Shown here: positions 28,316 to 36,172 of the stretch, piece after piece
Layout of the letters: each line of letters opens with the position of its first letter
Numbering within the stretch: the stretch's first letter is position 1
Assembly (NCBI RefSeq): GCF_002002725.1
Contig: NZ_MUNW01000072.1
Span: 1-64,000 of the forward strand
Length of the DNA stretch: 64,000 bases
Direction: 5' to 3'
Source of the DNA: Sinorhizobium sp. A49
GTDB taxonomy: Bacteria > Pseudomonadota > Alphaproteobacteria > Rhizobiales > Rhizobiaceae
Translations under genes and position numbers: made by a program
The notes under the pieces: model-generated
The model's input: the letters and a program-made list of their open reading frames with translations, nothing else
Told to the model about the DNA's origin: nothing
Database searches by the model: none

Positions 28316-29353
28316 GTGCTGAACTATGCACTCAGACGACTGATGATGCTGCCGATCGTTCTCTTCGCCCTGTCGTTGATGATCTTCGCGCTGCAGATGT
28401 CGCTTTCGCCGACCCAGAGGCTGGCGGCCTATGCGCCGTCGCCTGACTATCTCAAGGGCGGCCAGGAAAGCATCCGCCGGATGATCGAGCAGTACGGGCT
28501 GAACGATCCCTTCTATATCCAGTACGGTCGCTGGATCGGCGGTATCCTGACCGGCAATCTCGGCTGGTCGGAGACGGCCCGCCAGCCAGTGTCGACGGCG
28601 TTGATGTCGCTGTTTCCAGCAACGCTGGAACTGGTGGTGCTGGCGTTCGTCCCCTGCCTGCTGCTCGCCGTCTTCCTCGGCTCGCGCGCCGGCATCTATC
28701 TTAACCGCTGGCCCGACCACGTCATCCGTATCTTCACCATTCTCGGCTGGTCGTTCCCGGTCTACGTCTTCGGCCTCTTGATGCTGCTGATCTTCTATTC
28801 GGCGCTCGACTGGTTCCCGCCCGGCCGGCTCAGCCAGTGGGCGCAGACCGTGGTCAGCTCCAGCGACTTCGTCCGCTACACCGGCGCCAACACCATCGAC
28901 GCGCTGCTCAACGGCAATCTGGCGATCTTCGGCGATGCGCTTCGCCATCTCGCGGCACCCGTCATCACGCTGACCTATGTCAACGTTGCGAGCATGACGC
29001 GGGTGATGCGCACCTCGATGCTGGAAACGCTGCGCCAGGATTATGTTCGCACCGCCCGCGCCAAGGGTCTGCCGCGCCGCGTGGTCGAGCTGCGTCATGC
29101 CCGGCGCAACGCGCTTCTGCCGCTTGCGACCATCGCCGGCATGGAGCTGGCCGTCATGATGGGCGGCGTCGTCATCACCGAGACCATCTTCGATTATGCC
29201 GGGCTCGGCCAGTTCGCCGCCAAGACCGCTGCCAATCTCGACTTCCCGGCTGTCCTTGGCTTCGGCCTCTATTTCGCGGTCGTTCTGGTGGTCATGAACC
29301 TGATCGTCGACCTCATCTATCCATTGCTCGATCCGAGGGTGAAGACGCAATGA
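28316..29353 (+). CDS. Peptide ABC permease, DppB type
   Basis: A 345-residue inner-membrane protein starting with GTG at 28316 (no ATG fits the family N-terminus MLNYALRRL). Six hydrophobic segments are visible, the first near 10-28, with a long periplasmic loop after it, as in DppB. The EAA-type loop ARAKGLPRRVVELRHARRNA lies near residues 245-265. It couples to DppC by a 4-base overlap. The cognate ATPases are most likely those at 23085-25033. Confidence 0.92.
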   Translation: MLNYALRRLMMLPIVLFALSLMIFALQMSLSPTQRLAAYAPSPDYLKGGQESIRRMIEQYGLNDPFYIQYGRWIGGILTGNLGWSETARQPVSTALMSLFPATLELVVLAFVPCLLLAVFLGSRAGIYLNRWPDHVIRIFTILGWSFPVYVFGLLMLLIFYSALDWFPPGRLSQWAQTVVSSSDFVRYTGANTIDALLNGNLAIFGDALRHLAAPVITLTYVNVASMTRVMRTSMLETLRQDYVRTARAKGLPRRVVELRHARRNALLPLATIAGMELAVMMGGVVITETIFDYAGLGQFAAKTAANLDFPAVLGFGLYFAVVLVVMNLIVDLIYPLLDPRVKTQ

Positions 29354-30222
29354 AGTTTCTTCGTTACCTCGCAAGAAATCCGGTCTCGCTGTTCGGCGTC
29401 GTGATCCTCCTCGCCTTCGTGCTGATCGCCGTCTTCGCACCCGTCCTGGCGCCACCGCAAAGCTTCCAGCTTTCACCCTACGACACGCCGCGTGCCGGCT
29501 TCCTGGCAACGCCGCAGCCGCCTTCGCCCGAAGCCGTTTTCGGCACCACGCAGGGCCAGTACGACATCTTCTACGGCGTCGTCTGGGGCACGCGCACTGC
29601 GTTCAAGATCGGGCTCGGGGTTGTGGCGATTTCGGTACTGATCGGCACGGTCGTCGGCGCCGTTGCCGCCTACTACGGCGGTGTCATCGAGGAAGTGCTG
29701 ATGCGCATCGTCGATGTCTTCATGGCGGTGCCGTTCCTGATTGCGGCGATGGTGCTGACGGCGCTGCTCGGCAAGGGCATCGTGCCGATCACCATTGCGC
29801 TCACGACATTCGGGTGGATGAGTTATGCCCGTATCGTTCGAAGCGAGATCCTGAGGATCCGCGAGATGGACTATATCCATGCCGCCCGCAGCTACGGCGC
29901 CAGCGATCTCCGGCTGATCGTGCTGCATATCCTGCCCAACGCCATGTTCCCGGTGCTCGTGCTGGCGACGATGGCGACGGGGTCCATGGTGCTGTCGGCC
30001 TCGGCGCTCAGCTTCCTCGGTGTCGGCACCGAAGAGGGCTATGCCGACTGGGGCCAGTTCATCGCCTATTCGCGCAACTGGATCGTCGGCCAGCCCGGCA
30101 ATCCCTTCCAGTTCTGGTACACGCTGGCCTTCCCGGGCGCTGCCGTCTTCCTTTTCGTGTTGTCGTGGAACCTTGTGGGTGATGCGTTGCGCGACATGCT
30201 CGACCCCCGCCACGCCCATTGA
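29350..30222 (+). CDS. Peptide ABC permease, DppC type
   Basis: A 290-residue inner-membrane protein: N-terminal segment near 13-33, a periplasmic stretch, then five hydrophobic helices. The EAA loop AARSYGASDLRLIVLHILPN is near residues 178-197, and the C-terminus GDALRDMLDPR is typical of DppC/OppC. ATG 29350 overlaps the DppB stop. The next gene follows after 54 bases. Confidence 0.92.
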   Translation: MKFLRYLARNPVSLFGVVILLAFVLIAVFAPVLAPPQSFQLSPYDTPRAGFLATPQPPSPEAVFGTTQGQYDIFYGVVWGTRTAFKIGLGVVAISVLIGTVVGAVAAYYGGVIEEVLMRIVDVFMAVPFLIAAMVLTALLGKGIVPITIALTTFGWMSYARIVRSEILRIREMDYIHAARSYGASDLRLIVLHILPNAMFPVLVLATMATGSMVLSASALSFLGVGTEEGYADWGQFIAYSRNWIVGQPGNPFQFWYTLAFPGAAVFLFVLSWNLVGDALRDMLDPRHAH

Positions 30223-30276
30223 GATCCAATCCCTTTAAGACCCCCACTCCGCATTAAGGTTCAAGGAGCATTTCCG

Positions 30277-31953
30277 ATGTCCTCTCTGTCTGCCGCCTCG
30301 ATCGAGCTTTTCGAGGATCTCATCCGCCATGAGGTTGAAGACAAGGCGATCCCCTCGATCTCCTACGCCCTCGTCGACCGCGACGGCGTACTTGCCGAAG
30401 GCCATGTCCAGCGTCACGATCGCCATTTCGCCATGGGCAAGGACACCTGCTTCCGCATCGGCTCGATCACCAAGACCTTCACGTCGCTGGCGATCATGCA
30501 GCTGGTCGAGAAGGGCCTTGTCGATATCGATGTCGATGTCTCGACCTATCTGCCCGGCTTCAAGCCGGAGAACCCGTTCGCCGGCGCCGAGGGTGGGCCT
30601 TACGGCTCGGTGATCAGCCTGCGCAAGCTGATGACCCATACGGCGGGTCTCGTGCGCGAACCGAAGAGCGGCCACTATCTCGACGCCACCCGGCCGCCGC
30701 TCGAAGATACGGTCAACGAGCTGGCAAGCTCTGTTCTGAAGCAGGATCCGAGCCTCGGGATAATGCACTATTCCAATGCCGGCATCGCCGTCGTCGGCCG
30801 GGTGATCGAGACGGTCACCGGCCAGAGTTATTCCGACTATGTCGCCGCCAACATCCTGAAGCCGCTCGGCATGGACGGCTCGTCCTGCGGCATGGCGCCC
30901 GGCATTCGCGAGCGGCTTGCGCCTGCCGACATGTGGACGCTCGATGGCGACACGCCGGCGCCGGTGTTCAGCCTCGGCGGGTCGCCGGCCGGCAACATCT
31001 TCTCCACCACCGGCGACATGGCGCGCTACGCCCAATGCCTGCTGCGTGGCGGTTTCGATACCGAGGGCAATTCCATCATCTCGCCGGCGTCGCTGCGCGA
31101 AATGTGGACGCCGTTCGGCAAGCGTCCGGGCGGCCACGACAAGACGCTTAACGGTTATGGCCTGTGCTTCGGCGCCGGCGAAGTCGACGGCTGGACCTCT
31201 GTCGGTCACGGTGGCGCGGTCTACGGCTACGCCTCGCAGATGATGCTTCTGCCGGCCGCCGGCGTCGGTGTGCTGATCTTCGCGACCCTTGATTTCGCCA
31301 ACCAGATCGCCTCGCGGCTCGGTGTCGACGGCGTGCGCATCGTCCTTGCCGAGCGCAAGATGGGCAAGATGCCGGAGCGTACCCAGCGTCCGCCGGAGAT
31401 CTCAGAGGCGCAATTCAAGACGCTGCCCGGCTACTACCGCGACGACGCCACGCAGGAGATCGTCGAGGTCAAGTCGAAGGACGGCAAGATCTACCTGATG
31501 GGCGAGGGCGTGCCGCACCAGATCCGGCCGGTCGCCGGCAACGACTTCGTCATCGATGGCCGCATTTACGGACGCGGCGCAGACTATGCCCATATGAACC
31601 TCGCCTTCCCCGACGCCGGCAAGCTCGTCTGGAAGGACGCGACCTGGACCCGCATCGATGCGCCCGATGACGAGACCGTGCCCGACGCGATCGCGCCGCA
31701 TCTCGGTGAATACGGTCCGGATTTCAACATCACCTACCTGACCTACAGCCATGGCGGGTTGAAGTGCCTGATCGAATACTTCTGCACCCATACCTGCGAG
31801 CCGGTCGAGGAAGGGCGTTTCCGCATGCATGGGCGGCTTTATGAAGACGAGATCCTCGAGCTCGATGCCGTCGATGACAACGGCAAGCGCGGCATCCGCG
31901 TCGGGCCGATGTTCCTGGAGCGGCGGAGCCCCTCCCAGGCGGCAGCGGCGTGA
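30277..31953 (+). CDS. Serine hydrolase of the S12/beta-lactamase class C fold, candidate D-aminopeptidase
   Basis: A 558-residue protein with no signal peptide, so probably cytoplasmic. The S-x-x-K motif is S63-I-T-K66 (FRIGSITKTF), the Tyr motif YSNAG is near 165, and the third box is HGG near 311 (VGHGGAVYGY) instead of KTG. This layout, plus an extra C-terminal part of about 190 residues, resembles D-aminopeptidase DAP of Ochrobactrum anthropi more than beta-lactamases. Location after a peptide importer and before an M55 peptidase supports hydrolysis of imported peptides with D-residues. Alternatives are an esterase or a D-amino acid amidase. Confidence 0.8.
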   Translation: MSSLSAASIELFEDLIRHEVEDKAIPSISYALVDRDGVLAEGHVQRHDRHFAMGKDTCFRIGSITKTFTSLAIMQLVEKGLVDIDVDVSTYLPGFKPENPFAGAEGGPYGSVISLRKLMTHTAGLVREPKSGHYLDATRPPLEDTVNELASSVLKQDPSLGIMHYSNAGIAVVGRVIETVTGQSYSDYVAANILKPLGMDGSSCGMAPGIRERLAPADMWTLDGDTPAPVFSLGGSPAGNIFSTTGDMARYAQCLLRGGFDTEGNSIISPASLREMWTPFGKRPGGHDKTLNGYGLCFGAGEVDGWTSVGHGGAVYGYASQMMLLPAAGVGVLIFATLDFANQIASRLGVDGVRIVLAERKMGKMPERTQRPPEISEAQFKTLPGYYRDDATQEIVEVKSKDGKIYLMGEGVPHQIRPVAGNDFVIDGRIYGRGADYAHMNLAFPDAGKLVWKDATWTRIDAPDDETVPDAIAPHLGEYGPDFNITYLTYSHGGLKCLIEYFCTHTCEPVEEGRFRMHGRLYEDEILELDAVDDNGKRGIRVGPMFLERRSPSQAAAA

Positions 31954-33056
31954 GCCGGACCATGGCCGCTCCGATCAGGATGGAGTCACCCCTCGGCGCC
32001 CGCATGTTCATCGGCGGGCGCGAGGTCGACTACTATTGCGGCACGTCCTATTTCTGCCTGCACGGCCACCCCGAGGTGATCGAGGCGGCCTGCGACGCCA
32101 CGCGGCAGTACGGCATGGGGCCGGGCACGCTCGCCCATATGCAGGTCTATGCCGACCTGCAGGAGCGGCTGCGCGACTGGTTCGGCACGGAGGAGGTCGT
32201 CTACATGGTCTCCGGCTACACCAGCCCGATGGTGCTGCTGCAGGGGCTGCGCGACGATTTCGACGTCATCCTGATGGATTCCGCCACGCATTACAGCACC
32301 CGCGATGCGATCCCGACGCTCGGCAAACGGATCCACGAGTTTCGCCATGCCGACCCGGAGGATCTCGCAGCACAGCTGTCACAGCATGTGAAACCGGGCG
32401 AGCGGCCGGCCGTTCTGACCGATGGCGTCTTCCCGTCCTCGGGCAAGCTCGCGCCGCTTGTCGACTATCGCCAGGCGATGGCGCCCTATGAAGGGGCACT
32501 TCTCTGCATCGACGATTCCCATGGTGTCGGCGTTCTCGGCGCGACCGGCCGCGGCTCGTTGCAGCATGCCGGGCTCGAAGGCGAGGGAAACTATCTCGCC
32601 GGCACCTTGAGTAAGGCGTTTGGCGCGCTCGGTGGCGTCGTTCCTGGCGATGCCGCCCTTGCAGAAAAAATTGCCCGCAACGCGATGATCATGCGCGGCG
32701 CCTCGCCGGCACCGCCCGGCCTTGCTGCGGCCGCCGCCGCATCGTTGCGGGTGCTGCAAACGACACCGGAAAAGCGCGCCAACCTCACCCGCAACATCAA
32801 GCATGTACGCAGTGGCCTCAGGGCGCTCGGCTTCGAGGTCGCCGACATGCCGGTGCCGATCGTCACCGTCAAGGGCGTGACCGATCTGGAACAGCTGCGC
32901 GATCGTCTCGCCGAACGCGACATCATCGTCCGGGTGCAGCAGGCGGGCGGCTATTCCGATGCGCCCGATGTGCCGAGCCTGCGGCTCGCGGTGTTTTCCG
33001 AACATTCCCCGGCTCAGATCGATCTGCTGCTGCAGTCGATGGCCGAGCTTCTTTGA
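31950..33056 (+). CDS. Alpha-oxoamine synthase-like PLP enzyme (KBL/BioF superfamily)
   Basis: A 368-residue fold-type I PLP enzyme, GTG start overlapping the previous stop (ATG 31962 is an alternative). The PLP Lys is near 222 (GTLSKAFGALGG), the Asp contacting PLP nitrogen is in LCIDDSHGVGVLG near 190, and YCGTSYFCLHGHPEVIEA is the family N-terminus. Relatives are 2-amino-3-ketobutyrate CoA ligase, 8-amino-7-oxononanoate synthase and ALA synthase. It is shorter than these (about 390-400), and its substrate is unknown. Within an operon for peptides and D-amino acids, it may join or split an amino acid and an acyl-CoA; for example it could process glycine made by the D-threonine aldolase-type enzyme. 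Confidence 0.75.
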   Translation: MSRTMAAPIRMESPLGARMFIGGREVDYYCGTSYFCLHGHPEVIEAACDATRQYGMGPGTLAHMQVYADLQERLRDWFGTEEVVYMVSGYTSPMVLLQGLRDDFDVILMDSATHYSTRDAIPTLGKRIHEFRHADPEDLAAQLSQHVKPGERPAVLTDGVFPSSGKLAPLVDYRQAMAPYEGALLCIDDSHGVGVLGATGRGSLQHAGLEGEGNYLAGTLSKAFGALGGVVPGDAALAEKIARNAMIMRGASPAPPGLAAAAAASLRVLQTTPEKRANLTRNIKHVRSGLRALGFEVADMPVPIVTVKGVTDLEQLRDRLAERDIIVRVQQAGGYSDAPDVPSLRLAVFSEHSPAQIDLLLQSMAELL

Positions 33057-33073
33057 GAGATGAGAGAACGATC

Positions 33074-33871
33074 ATGAAGGTTTTTATCAGCGCTGATATC
33101 GAGGGCACGGCGGGGATCACCGCCTGGGACGAGGCCAAGAAGGGCCATCCGGAATACGAGGAATTCCGCGAATACATGACCGACGAGCTGGTGGCCGCCT
33201 GCGAAGGCGCAAAGGCTGCCGGTGCCAAGGAGATCGTGGTCAAGGACGCGCATTCGACCGCCCGCAACCTGATCCTGTCGAAACTGCCGGCCTATGTCAG
33301 CATCGTCAGGGGCTGGAGCGGCCACCCCGATCTGATGATGTTCGGCATCGACAAGAGCTTTTCGGCAGCGCTCTACACCGGCTATCACAACAAGGCCGGC
33401 ACCGATACCAACCCGCTCGCCCACACGCTGACCGGCACGGTCTCGCGGCTCCTGATCAATGGCGAAGTGGCGTCGGAATTCACCCTGAACGCGCTATGTG
33501 CTGCGCGCTACGGCGTGCCGTCGGCGTTTCTTTCTGGTGACGCCGGCATGTGCGCCGAGGCCAAGGCGATCGCTTCAGGTATCGGCACCGTTGCCACCAG
33601 TGAGGGTTTTGGTCCGGCGACCCGGTCGCTGACGCCAAAGGCTGCGGTTGCCGCCATTCGCGAGGGCGTGGAGAAGGCGCTTTCGGGCGACCTGAAGACC
33701 TGCCTGCCGAAACTTGCCGACCGGTTCGAGCTGGTCGTCGAATACACGACACCGATCGAGGCCTATCGCGGTAGCTGGTACCCCGGCGTCGAGCATGTCG
33801 CTGCCCGCACGCTGCGCTTCGAGGCCAGTGACTTCTTCGAAATCCAGCGTGCCATCCGCTTCATCGTCTGA
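33074..33871 (+). CDS. dppA: M55 family zinc D-aminopeptidase (DppA-type of Bacillus)
   Basis: A 265-residue protein matching the M55 family whose type member is the Bacillus subtilis D-aminopeptidase DppA, a decameric zinc enzyme. Metal ligands are conserved in place: D8 and E10 (SADIEGTAG), H60 (KDAHSTARN), H105 (TGYHNKAG) and a Glu near 131-135 (INGEVASE). No signal peptide is seen. It would release D-Ala or related D-residues from short peptides. ATG 33074 follows GAGAGAACGATC and gives the family N-terminus. Last gene of the rightward unit; its 3' end overlaps the opposite DUF1801 gene by 11 bases. Confidence 0.88.
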   Translation: MKVFISADIEGTAGITAWDEAKKGHPEYEEFREYMTDELVAACEGAKAAGAKEIVVKDAHSTARNLILSKLPAYVSIVRGWSGHPDLMMFGIDKSFSAALYTGYHNKAGTDTNPLAHTLTGTVSRLLINGEVASEFTLNALCAARYGVPSAFLSGDAGMCAEAKAIASGIGTVATSEGFGPATRSLTPKAAVAAIREGVEKALSGDLKTCLPKLADRFELVVEYTTPIEAYRGSWYPGVEHVAARTLRFEASDFFEIQRAIRFIV

Positions 33872-34322
33872 GCAGGGCCGCGGGCGGCGGGCGCGACGTT
33901 GCATCGCTCCCCGCCGTGCGGCGGTGATAGGTCAGAGCCGCCCGCAGGCAGAGCGATAGCGGTTCTGTCGGCAGATCGCCTGTGGTCGGCAACAAGAGGG
34001 CGCGGTTGCCCTCGAAGACAAAACTGTTGCCGAAGTGAACGCGGAAGCTTTCGACAAGTGTTGTCTTGCAGTTGAAGAACACCGCGCCTTGTCCAGGCGC
34101 GGATTTGACGACGCCCAACCGGATCGTCGTTCCGCTTTTGCTTGCCTGCGTCAGATAGGCAGGCTCGCCCCATTTCAGCGTTTCCGTCAGCGGTCCTACG
34201 CCTTGCGTCTCGGCGGCAACGATATAGATGAGATCGCGAACCTCGAGGAGGCGCGTCCGTACAGTCGCCGCATGTTGCGAAAGCACCTCGGCGACAGCAG
34301 ATGGAACGGGTGGGATCGTCAT
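33861..34322 (-). CDS. DUF1801 (YdhG-like) protein
   Basis: A 153-residue protein with the DUF1801 pattern: a helical N-terminus, LKWGEPAYLT near residue 50, and FNCKTTLVESFRVHFG near 82. The fold is seen in small proteins of unknown function, including YdhG-like iron-chaperone-type members. It is cotranscribed with the AraC-GyrI regulator, whose stop overlaps its ATG by 4 bases. The C-terminal 20 residues, rich in Pro, Ala and Arg, overlap the end of the opposite M55 gene and may be poorly conserved. Confidence 0.75.
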   Translation of the reverse strand: MTIPPVPSAVAEVLSQHAATVRTRLLEVRDLIYIVAAETQGVGPLTETLKWGEPAYLTQASKSGTTIRLGVVKSAPGQGAVFFNCKTTLVESFRVHFGNSFVFEGNRALLLPTTGDLPTEPLSLCLRAALTYHRRTAGSDATSRPPPAALLRR

Positions 34323-35179
34323 GGCGTGCTTTTCAGCGGCAGATGGATGTCGGTCCGCAATTCGCTCTGGGGCACCATGCGTGGATCGTCAAGATAGGCT
34401 TCGAAGACCGGCGCATCGTCCGGCTCATGGCCTGATCCGGGCAGCCATACGCCGAGGAACCAGCGATAGGCGCCGCGCATTGCCGCATAGGGACCGGTGT
34501 AGCTCAGCTTTGCGTAGGAGCCTCCACGCAGGACCGTTTCGGTCATTGGCGGGGCGAACGTGATTGGACCGGCAACCGGCATGCTGGCGCGAGAGCGCAA
34601 GTCCTCTTCAGGACCGAGCTCGGGATCCCTGAAGAATACCCCGATCATCTCCGGTCGGTCCGGCAATGCCGCACGGGCCGCAAGTTCGCCAAAGAGCCGC
34701 GCCATCGCCCGGTCGATTTCCATGTAGGAGCCCCGATGGTCGATCGACGCACACCGTCGCTCGGGCAGGGTAACGACGCTCACCGGAAAGCCGTTTGTGT
34801 CCCCAGAAGCATTGGCCGCCCTGAAGGCGGCATGCGGACCATTATGCCGATAGGCGGCGGGCGTCGTGCCAAAGGTTTCCCTGAACGCGCGCCCGAATGT
34901 GTCGGTTGAACCATATCCGGCGCGATCGGCAACGGTGGCGATATCGACATCCGAATTGGCCAGCCGGTCGGCAGCGCGCTGCAGCCGGAGCCTGCGAATG
35001 GTCGCCGCGATGGTCTCGCCGCGCATGGCCGAGTAGATCCGGCTCCAGTGATAGGGGGAGAGGCAGGCGACGTCGGCCAGTTCGTCGAAGGAGATATCCT
35101 CTTCCAGATGCGCATAGACATGATCGATGACCCTGTTCATCCGTGCATCGTAGCTCGCCTGCGTCAGTGCCTTGCGCAT
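34319..35179 (-). CDS. AraC-family regulator with GyrI-like effector domain
   Basis: A 286-residue protein of the Rob/SoxS-GyrI architecture. The N-terminal AraC DNA-binding domain spans about 10-110 (YAHLEEDISFDELADVA; GYGSTDTFGRAFRETFG), and the C-terminal GyrI-like small-molecule-binding domain about 130-285 (VVTLPERRCASIDHRGSY; WFLGVWLPGSG; FEAYLDDPR). The start at 35179 gives the usual N-terminus; the open frame runs on upstream without homology. It likely senses a hydrophobic or cationic compound. The genes behind it (DUF1801) and ahead of it (DUF899, RND pump) all lie on the same strand and are possible targets. Confidence 0.85.
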   Translation of the reverse strand: MRKALTQASYDARMNRVIDHVYAHLEEDISFDELADVACLSPYHWSRIYSAMRGETIAATIRRLRLQRAADRLANSDVDIATVADRAGYGSTDTFGRAFRETFGTTPAAYRHNGPHAAFRAANASGDTNGFPVSVVTLPERRCASIDHRGSYMEIDRAMARLFGELAARAALPDRPEMIGVFFRDPELGPEEDLRSRASMPVAGPITFAPPMTETVLRGGSYAKLSYTGPYAAMRGAYRWFLGVWLPGSGHEPDDAPVFEAYLDDPRMVPQSELRTDIHLPLKSTP

Positions 35180-35348
35180 CGTTGTCCCCACGGCTCTCCA
35201 AACCACGAAGTGATTTGCACAAGATGCACCGGCAAATCTTGCGGATTTGAAGATCTTGCCGACGCTAACGCCATTATTCGTCTCCCGAACGCGCGCCGCC
35301 AGCGTCGCGACCCGTCCACGGCATCCATTGGCGACGGGATGATGGCCG

Positions 35349-36053
35349 TCAGTAGCTGAGCTTGGGATACCAGTCCGTGCCACGGCCTTCCGGCGTCAGG
35401 TCCAGGATCGACCAGAGCGACGCGATGTCAGGTGCATCCCTCGGGTCCTGGCCTGGGTCGGCCATCTCCATCGTCATCTCGCTGGCCCAGAAAAGCCTGA
35501 CGGTCTCGCCATCACGTTTGAAGACGCCAAGTGCCGGGTTTTCGCTTCCATCCGCATTGATGAGGCCGAGATCACGGGCATAGCCGTCGCCGACGGTCTG
35601 GACGAAGTCGAGGTCTCGCCAACCTCGTTCCTGCGCGAATGCCAGTTGGCGTTCGACCGGGCTGCGGCCAAGGATCTTCAGCGCCACCCGCTGCTTGATG
35701 TCGGCGGCGTTGCCGTTCACCGCACCGAGCCAGTTCGTGCACATCGGGCAGGGACGGGCGCGCTCTGGCCCGTACATCCAGAAATAGGTGACAAGCGTCT
35801 GCTTGTCGCCGAAGAGTTCGACCAGGCCGACTTCGTTGCCGTTGGCATCCTTGAAGCGATAATCCTTTTCGATCACCGGCCCATCCGGCAGAGACCGCCG
35901 CAGCTCGACCAGCCGCGTCATTTGCCGTCGGAACTCGATTTCTTCGCGCAGCAGGGCCTGCCGCGCTTTTCTATATTCCGCCGTTTCGCCGGGAAAAGGC
36001 GACTTGCCCTTAGCTGCGAGATCCGGCGCCGGAACGAGTTGATCGAAGCCCAT
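35349..36053 (-). CDS. DUF899 thioredoxin-like protein
   Basis: A 234-residue cytoplasmic protein of the DUF899 family. It shows the thioredoxin-like core with a conserved CPMC (RARPCPMCTNWLG near residue 115), preceded by VTYFWMYGPERA and followed by FAQERGWRDLDFV. Members are often beside AraC or ArsR regulators; their chemistry is unproven, with disulfide or peroxide-related roles proposed. ATG 36053 is preceded by GAGGACAGGGAT. It lies 119 bases after the RND gene on the same strand. Confidence 0.82.
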   Translation of the reverse strand: MGFDQLVPAPDLAAKGKSPFPGETAEYRKARQALLREEIEFRRQMTRLVELRRSLPDGPVIEKDYRFKDANGNEVGLVELFGDKQTLVTYFWMYGPERARPCPMCTNWLGAVNGNAADIKQRVALKILGRSPVERQLAFAQERGWRDLDFVQTVGDGYARDLGLINADGSENPALGVFKRDGETVRLFWASEMTMEMADPGQDPRDAPDIASLWSILDLTPEGRGTDWYPKLSY

Positions 36054-36172
36054 ATCCCTGTCCTCGTTTTGTCGATCCCAACTAACGGCCCTGAGCCTTC
36101 CGGGTTCCCGAGCGGATGAAGGAATGCACGCGGTTGTCTGCCGGGCGCGCGTGGAGGTGTGAGGACGAGACG

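Noticed and set aside
26471-29509. A 1012-codon open frame on the minus strand opposite the peptide binding-protein and DppB genes
   Set aside because: It mirrors the codon pattern of strongly supported plus-strand genes in a GC-rich genome, has no domain or motif and crosses two genes.
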